Assembly: GCF_947507565.1 (NCBI RefSeq)
Contig: NC_089175.1
Coordinates: 6,623,733-6,687,732, forward strand
Reading direction: 5' to 3'
Length of the DNA: 64,000 nucleotides
Source of the DNA: Oscarella lobularis
Lineage: Eukaryota > Porifera > Homoscleromorpha > Homosclerophorida > Oscarellidae
In this document: piece by piece, positions 44,701-57,400 of the stretch
Numbering within the stretch: position 1 is the first letter of the stretch
Layout of the letters: every line of letters starts with the position of its first letter
Program-made: the position numbers and the translations under genes
The notes under the pieces: generated by a model
The model's database searches: none
What the model was told of the DNA's origin: nothing
What the model saw: the letters and a program-made list of their open reading frames with translations, nothing else

Positions 44701-46885
44701 ATATCTGGGATTTGGGTGGACAGGAAGTTTATCTCGCCACTCATTCGGCTCTCATGCCGGACAGCAAAGCGTTTTGTATGTCAATTTACATGATTGTAAC
44801 GGACATCTCAAAGTCGCTGTCAGATAAAGCGCAGTCGTTTCATCGATCATCGGATGGCGAAGTGACAGACCTAACAAATGAATTAGGCTGGATTCGCACA
44901 AACGGAGACTTTCCTCTCTACTGGTTTGGCTCAATCACAGCCGCCCATGAAGAGACGCCTATGGGTGACCATTGGCTGGGTAAGGACGAAGAAGTGGCTC
45001 CTCCCCCCGTCTTTGCAATTGGCACCCACCGAGACGTCTTGGACAACAAGGAGAAGTTTCCTAATTCAGACTCAGTAAAAGAATGGCTGATGGAGCAAGG
45101 CAAGTTACTGGAAGAACTTTTGAGCGACAGCGACTTCAAGAAACACATCGTCAAACCGAGACCCAGGAAAGACGAAGATTTTCGCGAAATGGCTCATTTC
45201 TTCAAGAGAATATTTCTAGTAGACAATTCCGTCTCCGGTTCAGGTTCTCCGTGTAAAGGCGTTAGAGAAATTCGAGAGCGAGTCGATCGCATGACGACGA
45301 CGTATAGGAAAAAAGCGAAAAAGCAGCCTCTATTTTGGGTTTACCTTGAAATTCTTCTGTTCCGTTGGAGCACAGCCATGAAAACTGTTGTGGCTAAAGT
45401 AGACGAAATAGTGATGCTCGCTCAGCATCCGGCAATCTGCAATATTTCAAGTCGCGACGAAGTCCTTGTTGCCCTGAAATATCTTGCAAGCGTCGGGGTA
45501 ATTCTCTATTACCCGGAAGTAGAAGATTTGAAAGACGTCGTTTTTACAAGACCTATGTGGGTAATCAAAGCGCTATCAGCTTTTGTGACGGCGGTAGAGC
45601 CAGGTCCGTTGATGGAGCCCCAGTGGGACTTTCTAAAAAAGAAAGGAGTGATGACTAATGACTTGATGATGTATCGTTTAAAACAAATGCGCGATGCCGA
45701 CTGTAGTGATTTGAGTCCTGGCCTAAAAGTCACCGATATGGAAAGAGTTGAAGTCGAAAATAGGCTAATTGTACGACTTCTAGAACTCCTTGACGTCATC
45801 ACGCCTGTTGAAGGACAGACGAATTATTACGTTCCTTCAATGCTCAAAGCGCCGTTTCTGTATCCTTTTACTTATTTGGAACGTCTTACTTCTTCAGACG
45901 TTGAGTCACGTCGTTGCGGTCTTCCGGCTCCTCTCATCGTCATCCCAAAAAAGCTAAAATTTGTCCCGGAATGCCTCTTTTTTCGTCTCATAACACGCTT
46001 TCTCAAAGTGTATCCGATGAAGCCTCGGCTTTCACGTCATCAATGCATCTTCCTTGTTCAAGACAAGACGCCAGCGGAAGGTACGTTCTGGTAGCAGCGT
46101 TTTCTACTTTAATCTTTCTAACTATTTATTAATATTAGTATTAGTGGAAGTTGAGTTGTTGTATCACAAGCGAGGCAAATGGATAGCTCTGACAATTCGT
46201 TTCGTTAATGAAGAGGACCGAGAGAAGATAAGCGAACAGTTCTTGGCCTCAATTAAGAGCGAGTTGCACGAGCAAATGAAAAATGTCTGTATGCAAGGCA
46301 TGAGGGGTTTTAGGTATAGCATCTGCTGTCAAACGAAGAAAGCCGCTCGTAAGAACGAGGAGTTTGGCATTGATCCTAAAGACCTTTCAGTAATTTTCGA
46401 CGAGGATGGTGACTATTCATCACAACCACCACTGAAAATTCCCAAAGTTTATTTTAACCCATTCAATGTGCCACTCACTAGAAGACAAGAAGAGTTGGAT
46501 ATTGACTGTTGGTTTGAACACAAACCCATCAGTGCTAGACTATTTTCTCAAGGTAAGATAGAGGTAGAGTGCGTTTCGCTTGATTGCTTTACAGTTTTTT
46601 GCAGAGGCACTTCCTAAGGCAATCAACACTCGCCTTATTCGCATTGTTGCGATGCTATTGAAAGCCAAATGGGAGCTGCTTGCTGTTCACTTGGGCCAAG
46701 ATGCCACTGACATACCGCAGTGCAAAAAAAAGTCTGACGAGAATCTTGTTCTGGCTATGATAGTTATAGAGAACTGGGTTACAAAATGCGGTCGAAATGC
46801 AACGGTAGATGCTCTTATTCGAGCTTGCGAAAAGTGCGAAGTTCATAGAGATAACATTGAAGCGGCTTACAAAGAAAATTCCTAA
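41711..46885 (+). CDS. Ankyrin-repeat / Roc-COR / Death Roco-family GTPase
   Basis: Predicted protein of about 1388 residues from 18 exons. Exons 41711-41750 and 41863-41954 encode a short leader (ending WKEATDI). Twelve ankyrin exons follow, all phase 0 and 90-102 bases: 42022, 42169, 42323, 42479, 42631, 42779, 42929, 43078, 43224, 43373, 43524 and 43671 (starts). A half-repeat linker is 43820-43945. The Roc-COR exon 44043-46080 has GQDGTGKS (residues 532-539), WDLGGQ at about 702 and a THRD motif. Exons 46145-46552 and 46605-46885 finish COR and give a C-terminal Death-like fold (about 1296-1388). It lacks the ZU5-Death extension of Roco 1. Cytoplasmic GTPase scaffold by family knowledge; ankyrin repeats usually bind proteins. 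No lesion is seen, so this is the best-preserved Roco here. Confidence 0.87.
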
Positions 46886-48836
46886 ATAGTGCATGGGGTA
46901 TATGTATGTGGTCTAGGTTTGGTCCTTGTATACTGGCTGCTATGTTTATTGTTCTTGTTCTCGTTTGTAGCGAAGAAGTAGGCTGTCTAAGCCAGTTTCT
47001 GTATATCTGGCCGCTATGTTATATTGTTCTTTTTGTCTAAATATTTTTAGTTTCTTCAAGTGACCCTAAGTGTAATTTGTTTTAGGGTTTTGTGCGAGTG
47101 GGTAGTCTAGACCTGTATAATTGGCCGATATTATAAACAGTGCATCGTTTTTGTATGTTTGCGTATGCGATTGCGCATGCTAATAGTCACGTGACTTTAC
47201 GACATGTTGACGGCAGAATGCTAGCGGCTCAAGCCTCAACGGCATCGACTAAATCGAAGATCTTTCTCTGGGAGATCTGATCGGCGGGCGATCTGCTGTG
47301 CGAAGCCGATCTCTACGAACTTGAAGAGCAGCGAGAAAAGATCACGCACAGTGGATGCTGCACGCAAAGAGAGGACCTGATGGAAATGAAAGTTTGTTGA
47401 CTTCGTTGCGGGTACGTGACACTTGGCAATACGCTTTTTCTAGCTGTTTCATCACGTTATGTGAGTCCGGTCCTAAAGATGTAGATACGGAGAGGGTGCG
47501 TATAGCCTACGTCTGAATAAGTTGGAGGTGTACAGTCTCTTTGAGGACGAATAAAAGCCATATTACAGCAGCAAGAAGCAAGTACCAATAATCAAATAAT
47601 TTTCAGAACCAATAAATGATCTTTATGTTTAGAATTATCAATTTCCTTCTCTGCGCAATGCTGCTTCTGCTTCTGCTCATTCACACCAATCATCTTGAAG
47701 AAATAGAATCGTTGATTGGAAAAGGATCAGGAAATCCCGATCGCTATGCAAATTACGCATCTTTTTGCACTATCTCACGAATTGGCTTCTTTTCTTATTG
47801 AAAATTCACGCGTTTTGCCAAACCAGTCCCAAAGAAGACGTGAGAAAATTAATCAAATAATTATTGACTAATAATTAATTTTCTACGTAGGCTTCTGGTG
47901 ATTTCAAAGTCCAACGAATCTCTCCATGATGATGAAAAATGTTGGCGAAGGCGGCTACACGACGCTGGAGCATCAAGTTGTTTGAGGATAATTACTTTGA
48001 GTACAACCCGGAAGACGAAGTCAGGCGCGTTCTATGTCAAAGCCGCGGCTCTACTTGACGTAGCGCACGCTTAGGTTTCCTGGGAGTTGCACTCCAATTT
48101 TGGAGCGGTAAGTAACAAAGAAATAATTGTAATAATTGATTACGTTTATTAAGAATTTTGTATCTCTGCGACAAGTTGCAGGAGAGCCAGAAAGAGAAGG
48201 AAAGAAAGGAAGGAGGTAGAATATCTGTGCAGTATGCTATGACGTATTAATAGATGAAGATTGTGAGATGTCGTCTGGTACTGAGACAACTGATTTCAAT
48301 ATGAGTGGATTCGAAGTAGATGAAGATAATGATACTGAAATAAAATCAATTATTTTTAGTCTTCATTGTCTGTGTTATGCAGAAATGTTTTATAGATCGT
48401 TCTTTGGTTGTGGATCAGGGTGCACTTGAGAAATCGCTCTCGTCGTTCTGAAGACTTTTAAGTGGAACGTTTCTAAATTTCTGCAAGCGTACAGTGAGGT
48501 AATTTCTTTGCTTATCAAACATAAGGATTGTTGAGACAAAACAAATCTGATCAAGGTAAAAAATTATTAGCATTTGTTATTGGGTAAATTAATAGTTTTA
48601 TAATCTGGAAGAATCAGATGAGTGATTGCGTTCATGGTCTTGAAAGTGGAATCATCAGAGAATCACCCATGTAACATAGTTGGGTTGTCATTTCTCTCTC
48701 TATTTTTCAATATTCATTGCAAGCAGATGAATAAGCAACAAGTCATCTCAAAGCTGAAGCCCCGGATAGTACCGTTGCACGTGCGGAGAAAGAAGCTTTT
48801 TTGAGGGCATCTAGCTACTAGAGTGTCTAGTAGAGA
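46886..48836. other. Region after Roco 3 with no recognised gene
   Basis: The first 400 bases resemble the 3' flanks of Roco 1 and Roco 2 (CATGCTAATAGTCACGTGAC near 47177). A 61-codon ORF at 47616-47801 begins with a leucine-rich hydrophobic stretch (LLCAMLLLLLLIH) but has no support. Nothing else is recognised. Confidence 0.4.
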
Positions 48837-49344
48837 ATGGAATACGTCTCAAAGAGCTTTTCAGTGGAAAAAGCAGGTCTGTTTTAATTAATTTCGCAAA
48901 TCGCGTTGAGTCATCTCTACTGTTCATTCGCTCGAGAAGCGTCGCTCTCTGTTTTGGGACTTGTGAATGCCTATTTACAAGGCAATAATCACTCCAGAGT
49001 GTGCTCTGATTTAGGAGAGATATCTGACCGCTGTTGTTTTTTTCGATTTTGTAGAGTTCTTGTCCGAAAGAGCTGAGGAGAATTTCGTATCACAGTTTAT
49101 TCGTCGCTATCCGGAGCAGTGGAAAGAAGCAACGAACTTTGTACAGCGAGGGCTTTGACGTTCATCTGAAGCTGATATAGAAGCTTTGGATAAGGTGTTG
49201 ATTTGTTAGCAAATGGAGAATAATTTTCTCGCGTTTTGGCATCAGTGGGGATACACGCCTTTTCTTCGAGCCGTTATCAATGGACACTCGGAATTCATAG
49301 ATGTCCTAATTGAGCGGGGTTGCAACGTTTCCGTTGAAAGCGCA
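48837..49344 (+). pseudogene. 5' fragment of a second ankyrin-Roco gene
   Basis: Exon 48837-48876 (MEYVSKSFSVEKA) has the same length (40 bases) and phase as the first exon at 41711. Exon 49055-49140 (FVSQFIRRYPEQWKEATNF) matches 41863-41954, less two codons. The following ankyrin exon is cut down to its last residues (SSEADIEALDK) with no acceptor. One more ankyrin exon begins at 49246 (GYTPFLRAVINGHSEFIDVL) and has no donor. The sequence then runs into the satellite. It is a truncated duplicate. Confidence 0.75.
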
Positions 49345-49396
49345 GAGTGGCGGTTGCAATTATTATATAGTCATGTGACTGATTCATAAATTGCTT

Positions 49397-50673
49397 CCTT
49401 AGAATCGGAGTTTAGGCCCTCAACTTTACCTTCAGGCCCTTAGAATCAAAGTTTAGGCGTTCAACTTTATCTTCAGGGCCTTAGAATCAAAGTTTATGCC
49501 CTCAACTTTATGTTTAGCTCATTAGAATCAAAGTTTAGACCCTCAAATTTATCTTCAGCGCCTTAGAATCAGAGTTTAGGCCCTCAACTTTATCTTCAGG
49601 CCCTTAGAATCAAAGTTTAGGCCCTCAACTTTATCTTCAGGCTCTTAGAATCAAAGTTTAGGCCCTCAACTTTATCTTTAGGTCCTTGGAATCAAAGTTT
49701 ACGCCCTCAACTTTATCTTCAGGTCCCTAGAATCAAAGTTTAGGCCCTCAACTTTATCTTCAGGCCCTTAGAATCAAAGTTTAGGCCCTCAACTTTATCT
49801 TCAGGTCCCTAGAATCAAAGTTTAGGCCCTAAACTTTATCTTCAAATCCTTAGAATCAAAGTTTAGGCCCTCAACTTTATCTTCAGGTCCTTAGAATCAA
49901 AGTTTAGTCTCTCAACTTTATCTTCAGGTCCTTAGAATCAAAGTTTAGGCCCTCAACTTTATCTTCAGGTCCTTAGAATCAGAGTTTAGGCCCTCAACTT
50001 TATCTTCAGGTCCTTAGAATCAGAGTTTTGACTCTGAACTTTAACTTCAGACCGTTAGAATCAAAGTTTAGACCTTCAACTTTATCTTCATGTTCTTAGA
50101 ATCAGAGTTTTGGCCCTGAACTTTAACTTCAAACCCTTAGAATCAAAGTTTGGGCCTTCAAATTTCTCTTCAGGGCCTTAGAATCAAAGTTTAGGCATTC
50201 AACTTTATCTTCAGGGCCTTAGAATCAAAGTCTAGGCCCTCAACTTTATCTTCAGGGCCTTAGAATCAGAGTTTAGGCCCTCAACTTTATCTTCAGGTCC
50301 TTAGAATCGGAGTTTAGGCCCTCAACTTTATCTTCAGGCCCTTAGAATCAAAGTTTATGCCCTCAACTTTATGTTTAGCTCATTAGAATCAAAGTTTAGA
50401 CCCTAAAATTTATCTTAAGGGCTTTAGAATCAGAGTTTAGGCCCTCAACTTTATCTTCAAATCCTTAGAATCAAAGTTTAGGCCCTCAACTTTATCTTCA
50501 GGTCCTTAGAATCAGAGTTTAAGCCCTCAACTTTATCTTCATGTCCTTAGAATCAGAGTTTTGACCCTGAACTTTAACTTCAGACCGTTAGAATCAAAGT
50601 TTAGGCCCTCAACTTTATCTTCAGGTCCTTAGAATGAAAGTTTAGGCTCTCAACTTTATCTTCAGGGCCTTAG
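49397..50673. repeat. 41-bp satellite array, first segment
   Basis: About 31 tandem monomers of 41 bases. A typical monomer begins TTAGAATCAAAGTTTAGGCC and ends CAACTTTATCTTCAGGTCC. Spacing of 41 was checked at 49891, 49932 and 49973. Each monomer contains AAAGTT and AACTTT as an inverted pair about eight bases apart. No coding content. Confidence 0.95.
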
Positions 50674-50800
50674 CTAGCCCGTGTAAGTTTGCTGTAATTT
50701 ATTACATTAGAGTCCCGTTGGCTAACCCCCTGTAATTTTGCTGTAATTTATTACAGGAGATACCCGTTGGCAAACCCCGTGTAATTTCGATGTACCTTTT

Positions 50801-51080
50801 TGGGAGAATTTGTCCTGGGACAATTTGTCCTTCGGGACAATTTCTCCTGGGGCAATTTGTCCTGGAACAATTTGTCCTGGGGACAATTTGTCCTAAAGAC
50901 AATTTGTCCTGGGACAATTTGTTCTGGGGACAATTTATCCAGGGACAATTTGTCCTGGGGACAATTTATCCTGGGACAATTTGTCCTGGGGACAAATTGT
51001 CCTTGGTCAATTTGTCCTTTGAAAATTTGTCCTGGGACAATTTGTCCTGGGACAATTTGTCCTGGGGACAAATTGTCCCT
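50801..51080. repeat. 15-17-bp array of near-palindromes (GGACAATTTGTCC)
   Basis: About 17 tandem copies of GGACAATTTGTCC separated by two to four bases. Each copy is almost its own reverse complement, so the array reads nearly the same on both strands; open frames on both strands are by-products. Confidence 0.9.
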
Positions 51081-51339
51081 CTTCCAATATTCGCGAAACA
51101 GCTCTGTACGTGTTGCCGTGCCATTCTATAGGCGTAGCAATGTGAAACTCCGATCGTTAATAGTTTATTTATGACGTCACAATGTTAAACCGGTGAGGTC
51201 ACGTGCTTATGTTAGCGCGCGCGTCTCGTTTCGAAGAAACACGGTTTCTGGCTCGTTTTCGACGATGCGAAGGTCCGAGCGACGTCAAAAGGTAAGTAGT
51301 AGATAGTTACGAAGCAGTTTAGAGCGTTCGTCGCCCGCG

Positions 51340-51450
51340 GAGTACGTACACCGCCTGCCAAAATATCTACACCGCCAGCTGGCGGAGTACTTACACCGCT
51401 TTCCGGAATATATACACCGCCTGCTGGCGTAGTACGTACACCGCTTGCCG
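51340..51450. repeat. Short ACACCGCC tandem repeat
   Basis: Five copies of ACACCGC followed by CTGCC- or CTGGCG-like sequence, at alternating spacing of about 21 and 24 bases. The piece CCGCCAGCTGGCGG is a perfect palindrome. Confidence 0.7.
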
Positions 51451-51451
51451 G

Positions 51452-54400
51452 AATCAAAGTTTAGGCCATCAACTTTATCTTCAGGTCCTTAGAATCAAAG
51501 TCTAGGCCCTCAATTTTATCTTCAGGTCCTTAGAATCAGAGTTTTGGCCCTGAACTTTAACTTCAGACCCTTAGAATCCAAGTTTGGGCCTTCAAATTTC
51601 TCTTCAGGGCCTCAGAATCAAAGTTTAGGCCTTCAACTTTATCTTCAGGGCCTTAGAATCAAAGTCTAGGCCCTCAACTTTATCTTCAGGGCCTTAGAAT
51701 CAAAGTTTAGGCCCTCAACTTTATCTTTAGGTCCTTGGAATCAAAGTTTAGGCCCTCAACTTTATCTTCAGGTCCCTAGAATCAAAGTTTAGGCCCTCAA
51801 CTTTATCTTCAGGCCCTTAGAATCAAAGTTTAGGCCCTCAACTTTATCTTGAGGTCCCTAGAATCAAAGTTTAGGCGGTCAACTTTATCTTCAAATCCTT
51901 TGAATCAAAGTTTAGGCCCTCAACTTTATCTTCAGGTCCTTAGAATGAAAGTTTAGTCTCTCAACTTTATCTTCAGGTCCTTAGAATCAAAGTTTAGGCC
52001 CTCAACTTTATCTTCAGGTCCCTAGAATCAAAGTTTAGGCGGTCAACTTTATCTTCAAATCCTTTGAATCAAAGTTTAGGCCCTCAACTTTATCTTCAGG
52101 TCCTTAGAATGAAAGTTTAGTCTCTCAACTTTATCTTCAGGTCCTTAGAATCAAAGTTTAGGCCCTCAACTTTATCTTCAGGTCCCTAGAATCAAAGTTT
52201 AGGCGGTCAACTTTATCTTCAAATCCTTTGAATCAAAGTTTAGGCCCTCAACTTTATCTTCAGGTCCTTAGAATGAAAGTTTAGTCTCTCAACTTTATCT
52301 TCAGGTCCTTAGAATCAAAGTTTAGGCCCTCAACTTTATCTTCAGGCCCTTATAATCAAAGTTTAGGCCCTCAACTTTATCTTCAGGTTCTTGGAATCAG
52401 AGTTTTGGCCCTGACCTTTATCTTCAGGCCCTTAGAATCAATGTTTGGGCCTTCAACTTTATCTTCAGGGTCTTAGAATTAGAGTTTAGGCCCTCAACTT
52501 TATCTTTAGGTCCTTAGAATCAAAGTTTAGGCCCTCATTTTATCTTCAGAACCTTAAAATCGAATTTATGTCCTCAACTTTATATTCAGGGCCTTAGAGT
52601 CAAAGTTTAGGCCCTCATCTTTATCTTCAGGGCCTTAGAATCAAAGTTTAGGCCTTCAACTTTATCTTCAGGGCCTTAGAATCAAAGTCTAGGCCCTCAA
52701 CTTTATCTTCAGGGCCTTAGAATCAAAGTTTAGGCCCTCAACTTTATCTTTAGGCCCTTGGAATCAAAGTTTAGGCCCTCAACTTTATCTTCAGGTCCCT
52801 AGAATCAAAGTTTAGGCCCTCAACTTTTTCTTCAGGCCCTTAGAATCAAAGTTTAGGCCCTCAACTTTATCTTGAGGTCCCTAGAATCAAAGTTTAGGCG
52901 GTCAACTTTATCTTCAAATCCTTTGAATCAAAGTTTAGGCCCTCAACTTTATCTTCAGGTCCTTAGAATGAAAGTTTAGTCTCTCAACTTTATCTTCAGG
53001 TCCTTAGAATCAAAGTTTAGGCCCTCAACTTTATCTTCAGGCCCTTAGAATCAAAGTTTAGGCCCCCAACTTTATCTTCAGGTTCTTGGAATCAGAGTTT
53101 TGGCCCTGACCTTTATCTTCAGGCCCTTAGAATCAATGTTTGGGCCTTCAACTTTATCTTCAGGGTCTTAGAATTAGAGTTTAGGCCCTCAACTTTATCT
53201 TTAGGTCCTTAGAATCAAAGTTTAGGCCCTCATTTTATCTTCAGAACCTTAAAATCGAATTTATGTCCTCAACTTTATATTCAGGGCCTTAGAGTCAAAG
53301 TTTAGGCCCTCATCTTTATCTTCAGGGCCTTAGAATCGAAGTTTATGCCCTCAACTTTATCTTCAGGGCCTTAGAATCAATTTTTAGGCCCTCAACTTAT
53401 CTTCAGGTCCTTGGAATCAAAGTTTAGGCCCTCAACTTTATCTTCAGGTCCCTAGAATCAAAGTTTAGGCCCTCAACTTTATCTTCAAATCCTTAGAATC
53501 AAAGTTTAAGCCCTCAACTTTAACTTCAGACCGTTAGAATCAAAGTTTAGACCCTCAACTTTATCTTCAAATCCTTAGAATCAAAGTTTAAGCCCTCAAC
53601 TTTATCTTCAGGGTCTTAGAATTAGAGTTTAGGCCCTCAACTTTATCTTTAGGTCCTTAGAATCAAAGTTTAGGCCCTCATTTTATCTTCAGAACCTTAA
53701 AATCGAATTTATGTCCTCAACTTTATATTCAGGGCCTTAGAGTCAAAGTTTAGGCCCTCATCTTTATCTTCAGGGCCTTAGAATCAAAGTTTAGGCCTTC
53801 AACTTTATCTTCAGGGCCTTAGAATCAAAGTCTAGGCCCTCAACTTTATCTTCAGGGCCTTAGAATCAAAGTTTAGGCCCTCAACTTTATCTTTAGGTCC
53901 TTGGAATCAAAGTTTAGGCCCTCAACTTTATCTTCAGGGCCTTAGAATCAATTTTTAGGCCCTCAACTTATCTTCAGATCCTTGGAATCAAAGTTTAGGC
54001 CCTCAACTTTATCTTCAGGTCCCTAGAATCAAAGTTTAGGCCCTCAACTTTATCTTCAAATCCTTAGAATCAAAGTTTAAGCCCTCAACTTTAACTTCAG
54101 ACCGTTAGAATCAAAGTTTAGACCCTCAACTTTATCTTCAAATCCTTAGAATCAAAGTTTAAGCCCTCAACTTTATCTTCAGGGTCTTAGAATTAGAGTT
54201 TAGGCCCTCAACTTTATCTTTAGGTCCTTAGAATCAAAGTTTAGGCCCTCATTTTATCTTCAGAACCTTAAAATCGAATTTATGTCCTCAACTTTATATT
54301 CAGGGCCTTAGAGTCAAAGTTTAGGCCCTCATCTTTATCTTCAGGGCCTTAGAATCGAAGTTTATGCCCTCAACTTTATCTTCAGGGCCTTAGAATCAAT

Positions 54401-57400
54401 TTTTAGGCCCTCAACTTATCTTCAGGTCCTTGGAATCAAAGTTTAGGCCCTCAACTTTATCTTCAGGTCCCTAGAATCAAAGTTTAGGCCCTCAACTTTA
54501 TCTTCAAATCCTTAGAATCAAAGTTTAAGCCCTCAACTTTAACTTCAGACCGTTAGAATCAAAGTTTAGACCCTCAACTTTATCTTCAAATCCTTAGAAT
54601 CAAAGTTTAAGCCCTCAACTTTATCTTCAGGTCCTTAGAATCAGAGTTTAGGCCCTCAACTTTATCTTCAGGCTCTTAGAATCAAAGTTTAGGTTATCAA
54701 CTTTATCTTCAGGTCCTTAGAATCAAAGTCTAGGCCCTCAACTTTATCTTCAGGTCCTTAGAATCAGAGTTTTGGCTCTGAACTTTAACTTCAGATCCTT
54801 AGAATCAAAGTTTGGGCCTTCAAATTTCTCTTCAGGGCCTTAGAATCAAAGTTTAGGCCTTCAACTTTATCTTCAGGGCCTTAGAATCAAAGTTTAGGCC
54901 TTCAACTTTATCTTCAGGTCCTTAGAATCGGAGTTTAGGCCCTCAACTTTATCTTCAGGCCCTTAGAATCAAAGTTTATGCCCTCAACTTTATGTTTAGC
55001 TCATTAGAATCAAAGTTTATACCCTCAAATTCATCTTGAGGGCCTTAGAATCAGAGTTTAGGCCCTCAACTTTATCTTCAAATCCTTAGAATCAAAGTTT
55101 AGGCCCTCAACTTTATCTTCAGGTCCTTAGAATCAGAGTTTAGGCCCTCAACTTTACCTTCAGGTCCTTAGAATCAGAGTTTTGACCCTGAACTTTAACT
55201 TCAGACCGTTAGAATCAAAGTTTAGACCTTCAACTTTATCTTCAGGTTCTTAGAATCAGAGTTTTGGCCCTGAACTTTAACTTCAGACCCTTAGAATCAA
55301 AGTTTGGGCCTTCAAATTTCTCTTCAGGGCCTTAGAATCAAAGTTTAGGCCTTCAACTTTATCTTCAGGGCCTTAGAATCAAAGTCTAGGCCCTCAACTT
55401 TATCTTCAGGGCCTTAGAATGAGAGTTTAGGCCCTCAACTTTATCTTCAGGCCCTTAGAATCAAAGTCTAGGCCCTCAACTTTATCTTGAGGCCCTTAGA
55501 ATCAAAGTCTAGGCCCTCAACTTTATCTTCAGGTCCTTAGAATCAGCGTTTTGGCTCTGAACTTTAACTTCAGACCCTTAGAATCAAAGTTTGGGCCTTC
55601 AAATTTCTCTTCAGGGCCTTAGAATCAAAGTTTAGGCCTTCAACTTTATCTTCATGGCCTTAGAATCAAAGTCTAGGCCCTCAACTTTATCTTCAGGGCC
55701 TTAGAATCAATGTCTAGGCCCTCAACTTTATCTTCAGACCCTTGGAATCAGAGTTTAGGCCCTCAACTTTATCTTTAGGTCCTTAGAATCAAAGTCTAGG
55801 CCCTCAACTTTATCTTCAGAACCTTAAAATCGAAGTTTATTCCCTCAACTTTATCTTCAGGGCCTTAGAATCAAAGTTTAGGCTCTCATCTTTATCTTCA
55901 GGGCCTTAGAATCAATTTTTAGGCCCTCAACTTATCTTCACGTCCTTGGAATCAAAGTTTAAGCCCTCAACTTTATCTTCAGGTCCCTAGAATCAAAATT
56001 TAGGCCCTGAACTTCATCTTCAAATCTTTAGAATCAAAGTTTAGGCCCTCAACTTTATCTTCAAGTCCTTAGAATTAGATTTTAGGCCCTCAACTTTATC
56101 TTCAGGTCCTTAGAATCAGAGTTTTGACCCTAAACTTTAACTTCAGACCGTTAGAATCAAAGTTTAGACCTTCAACTTTATCTTCAGGTTCTTAGAATCA
56201 GAGTTTTGGCCCTGAACTTTAACTTCAGACCCTTTGAATCAAAGTTTGGGCCTTCAAATTTCTCTTCAAGGCCTTAGAATCAAAGTTTAGTCCTTCAACT
56301 TTATCTTCAGGGCCTTAGAATCAAAGTCTCGGCCCTCAACTTTATCTTCAGGGCCTTAGAATCAGAGTTTAGGCCCTCAACTTTATCTTCAGGCCCTTAG
56401 AATCAAAGTCTCGGCCCTCAACTTTATCTTCAGGCCCTTAGAATCAAAGTTTATGCCCTCAACTTTATCTTCAAATCCTTAGAATCAAAGTTTAGGCCCT
56501 CAACTTTATCTTCAGGTCCTTAGAATCAGAGTTTAGGCCCTCAACTTTATCTTCAGGTCCTTAGAATCAGAGTTTTGACCCTGAACTTTAACTTCAGACC
56601 GTTAGAATCAAAGTATAGGCCCTCAACTTTATCTTCAAATCCTTAGAATCAAAGTTTAGGCCCTCAACTTTATGTTTAGCTCATTAGAATCAAAGTTTAG
56701 ACCCTCAAATTTATCTTCAGGGCCTTAGAATCAGAGTTTAGGCCCTCAACTTTATCTTCAAATCCTTAGAATCAAAGTTTAGGCCCTCAACTTTATCTTC
56801 AGGTCCCTAGAATCAGAGTTTAGGCCCTCAACTTTATCTTCAGGTCCTTAGAATCAGAGTTCTGACCCTGAACTTTAACTTCAGACCGTTAGAATCAAAG
56901 TTTAGACCTTCAATTTTATCTTCAGGTTCTTAGAATCAGAGTTTTGGCCCTGAACTTTAACTTCAGACCCTTAGAATCAAAGTTTGGGCCTTCAAATTTC
57001 TCTTCAGGGCCTTAGAATCAAAGTTTAGGCCTTCAACTTTATCTTCAGGGCCTTAGAATCAAAGTCTAGGCCCTCAACTTTATCTTCAGGGCCTTAGAAT
57101 CAGAGTTTAGGCCCTCAACTTTATCTTCAGGCTCTTAGAATCAAAGTCTAGGCCCTCAACTTTATTTTTAAGGCTCTTAGAATAAAAGTTTAGGCCCTCA
57201 ACTTATCTTCAGGCTCTTAGAATCAAAGTTTAGGCCCTCAACTTTATCTTCAGGCTCTTAGAATCAAAGTTTAGGCCCTCAACTTTATCATCAGGTCCCT
57301 AGAATCAAAGTTTAGGCCCTTAACTTTATCTTCAGGTCCTTAGAATCAGAGTTTAGGCCCTCAACTTTATCTTCAGGTCCTTAGAATCAGAGTTTTGACT

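Larger units (their letters stand above)
50674..51451. repeat. Composite block of other repeats interrupting the satellite
   Basis: The flanks CCTTAG (ending 50673) and AATCAAAG (from 51452) rejoin into a perfect monomer, so this 778-base block was inserted in register. It holds about 2.5 copies of a 54-base unit (GCTGTAATTTATTACA, 50676-50795), a 15-17-base palindromic array (50801-51080), a unique GC-rich part with TGACGTCA and CACGTG (51170-51300), and a short ACACCGCC repeat (51340-51450). No transposase or terminal repeats are seen. Confidence 0.7.

Noticed and set aside
50702-51174. ORFs of 71-124 codons on both strands (GQIVPGQIVP-like)
   Set aside because: By-products of the near-palindromic array; no start context or domain.
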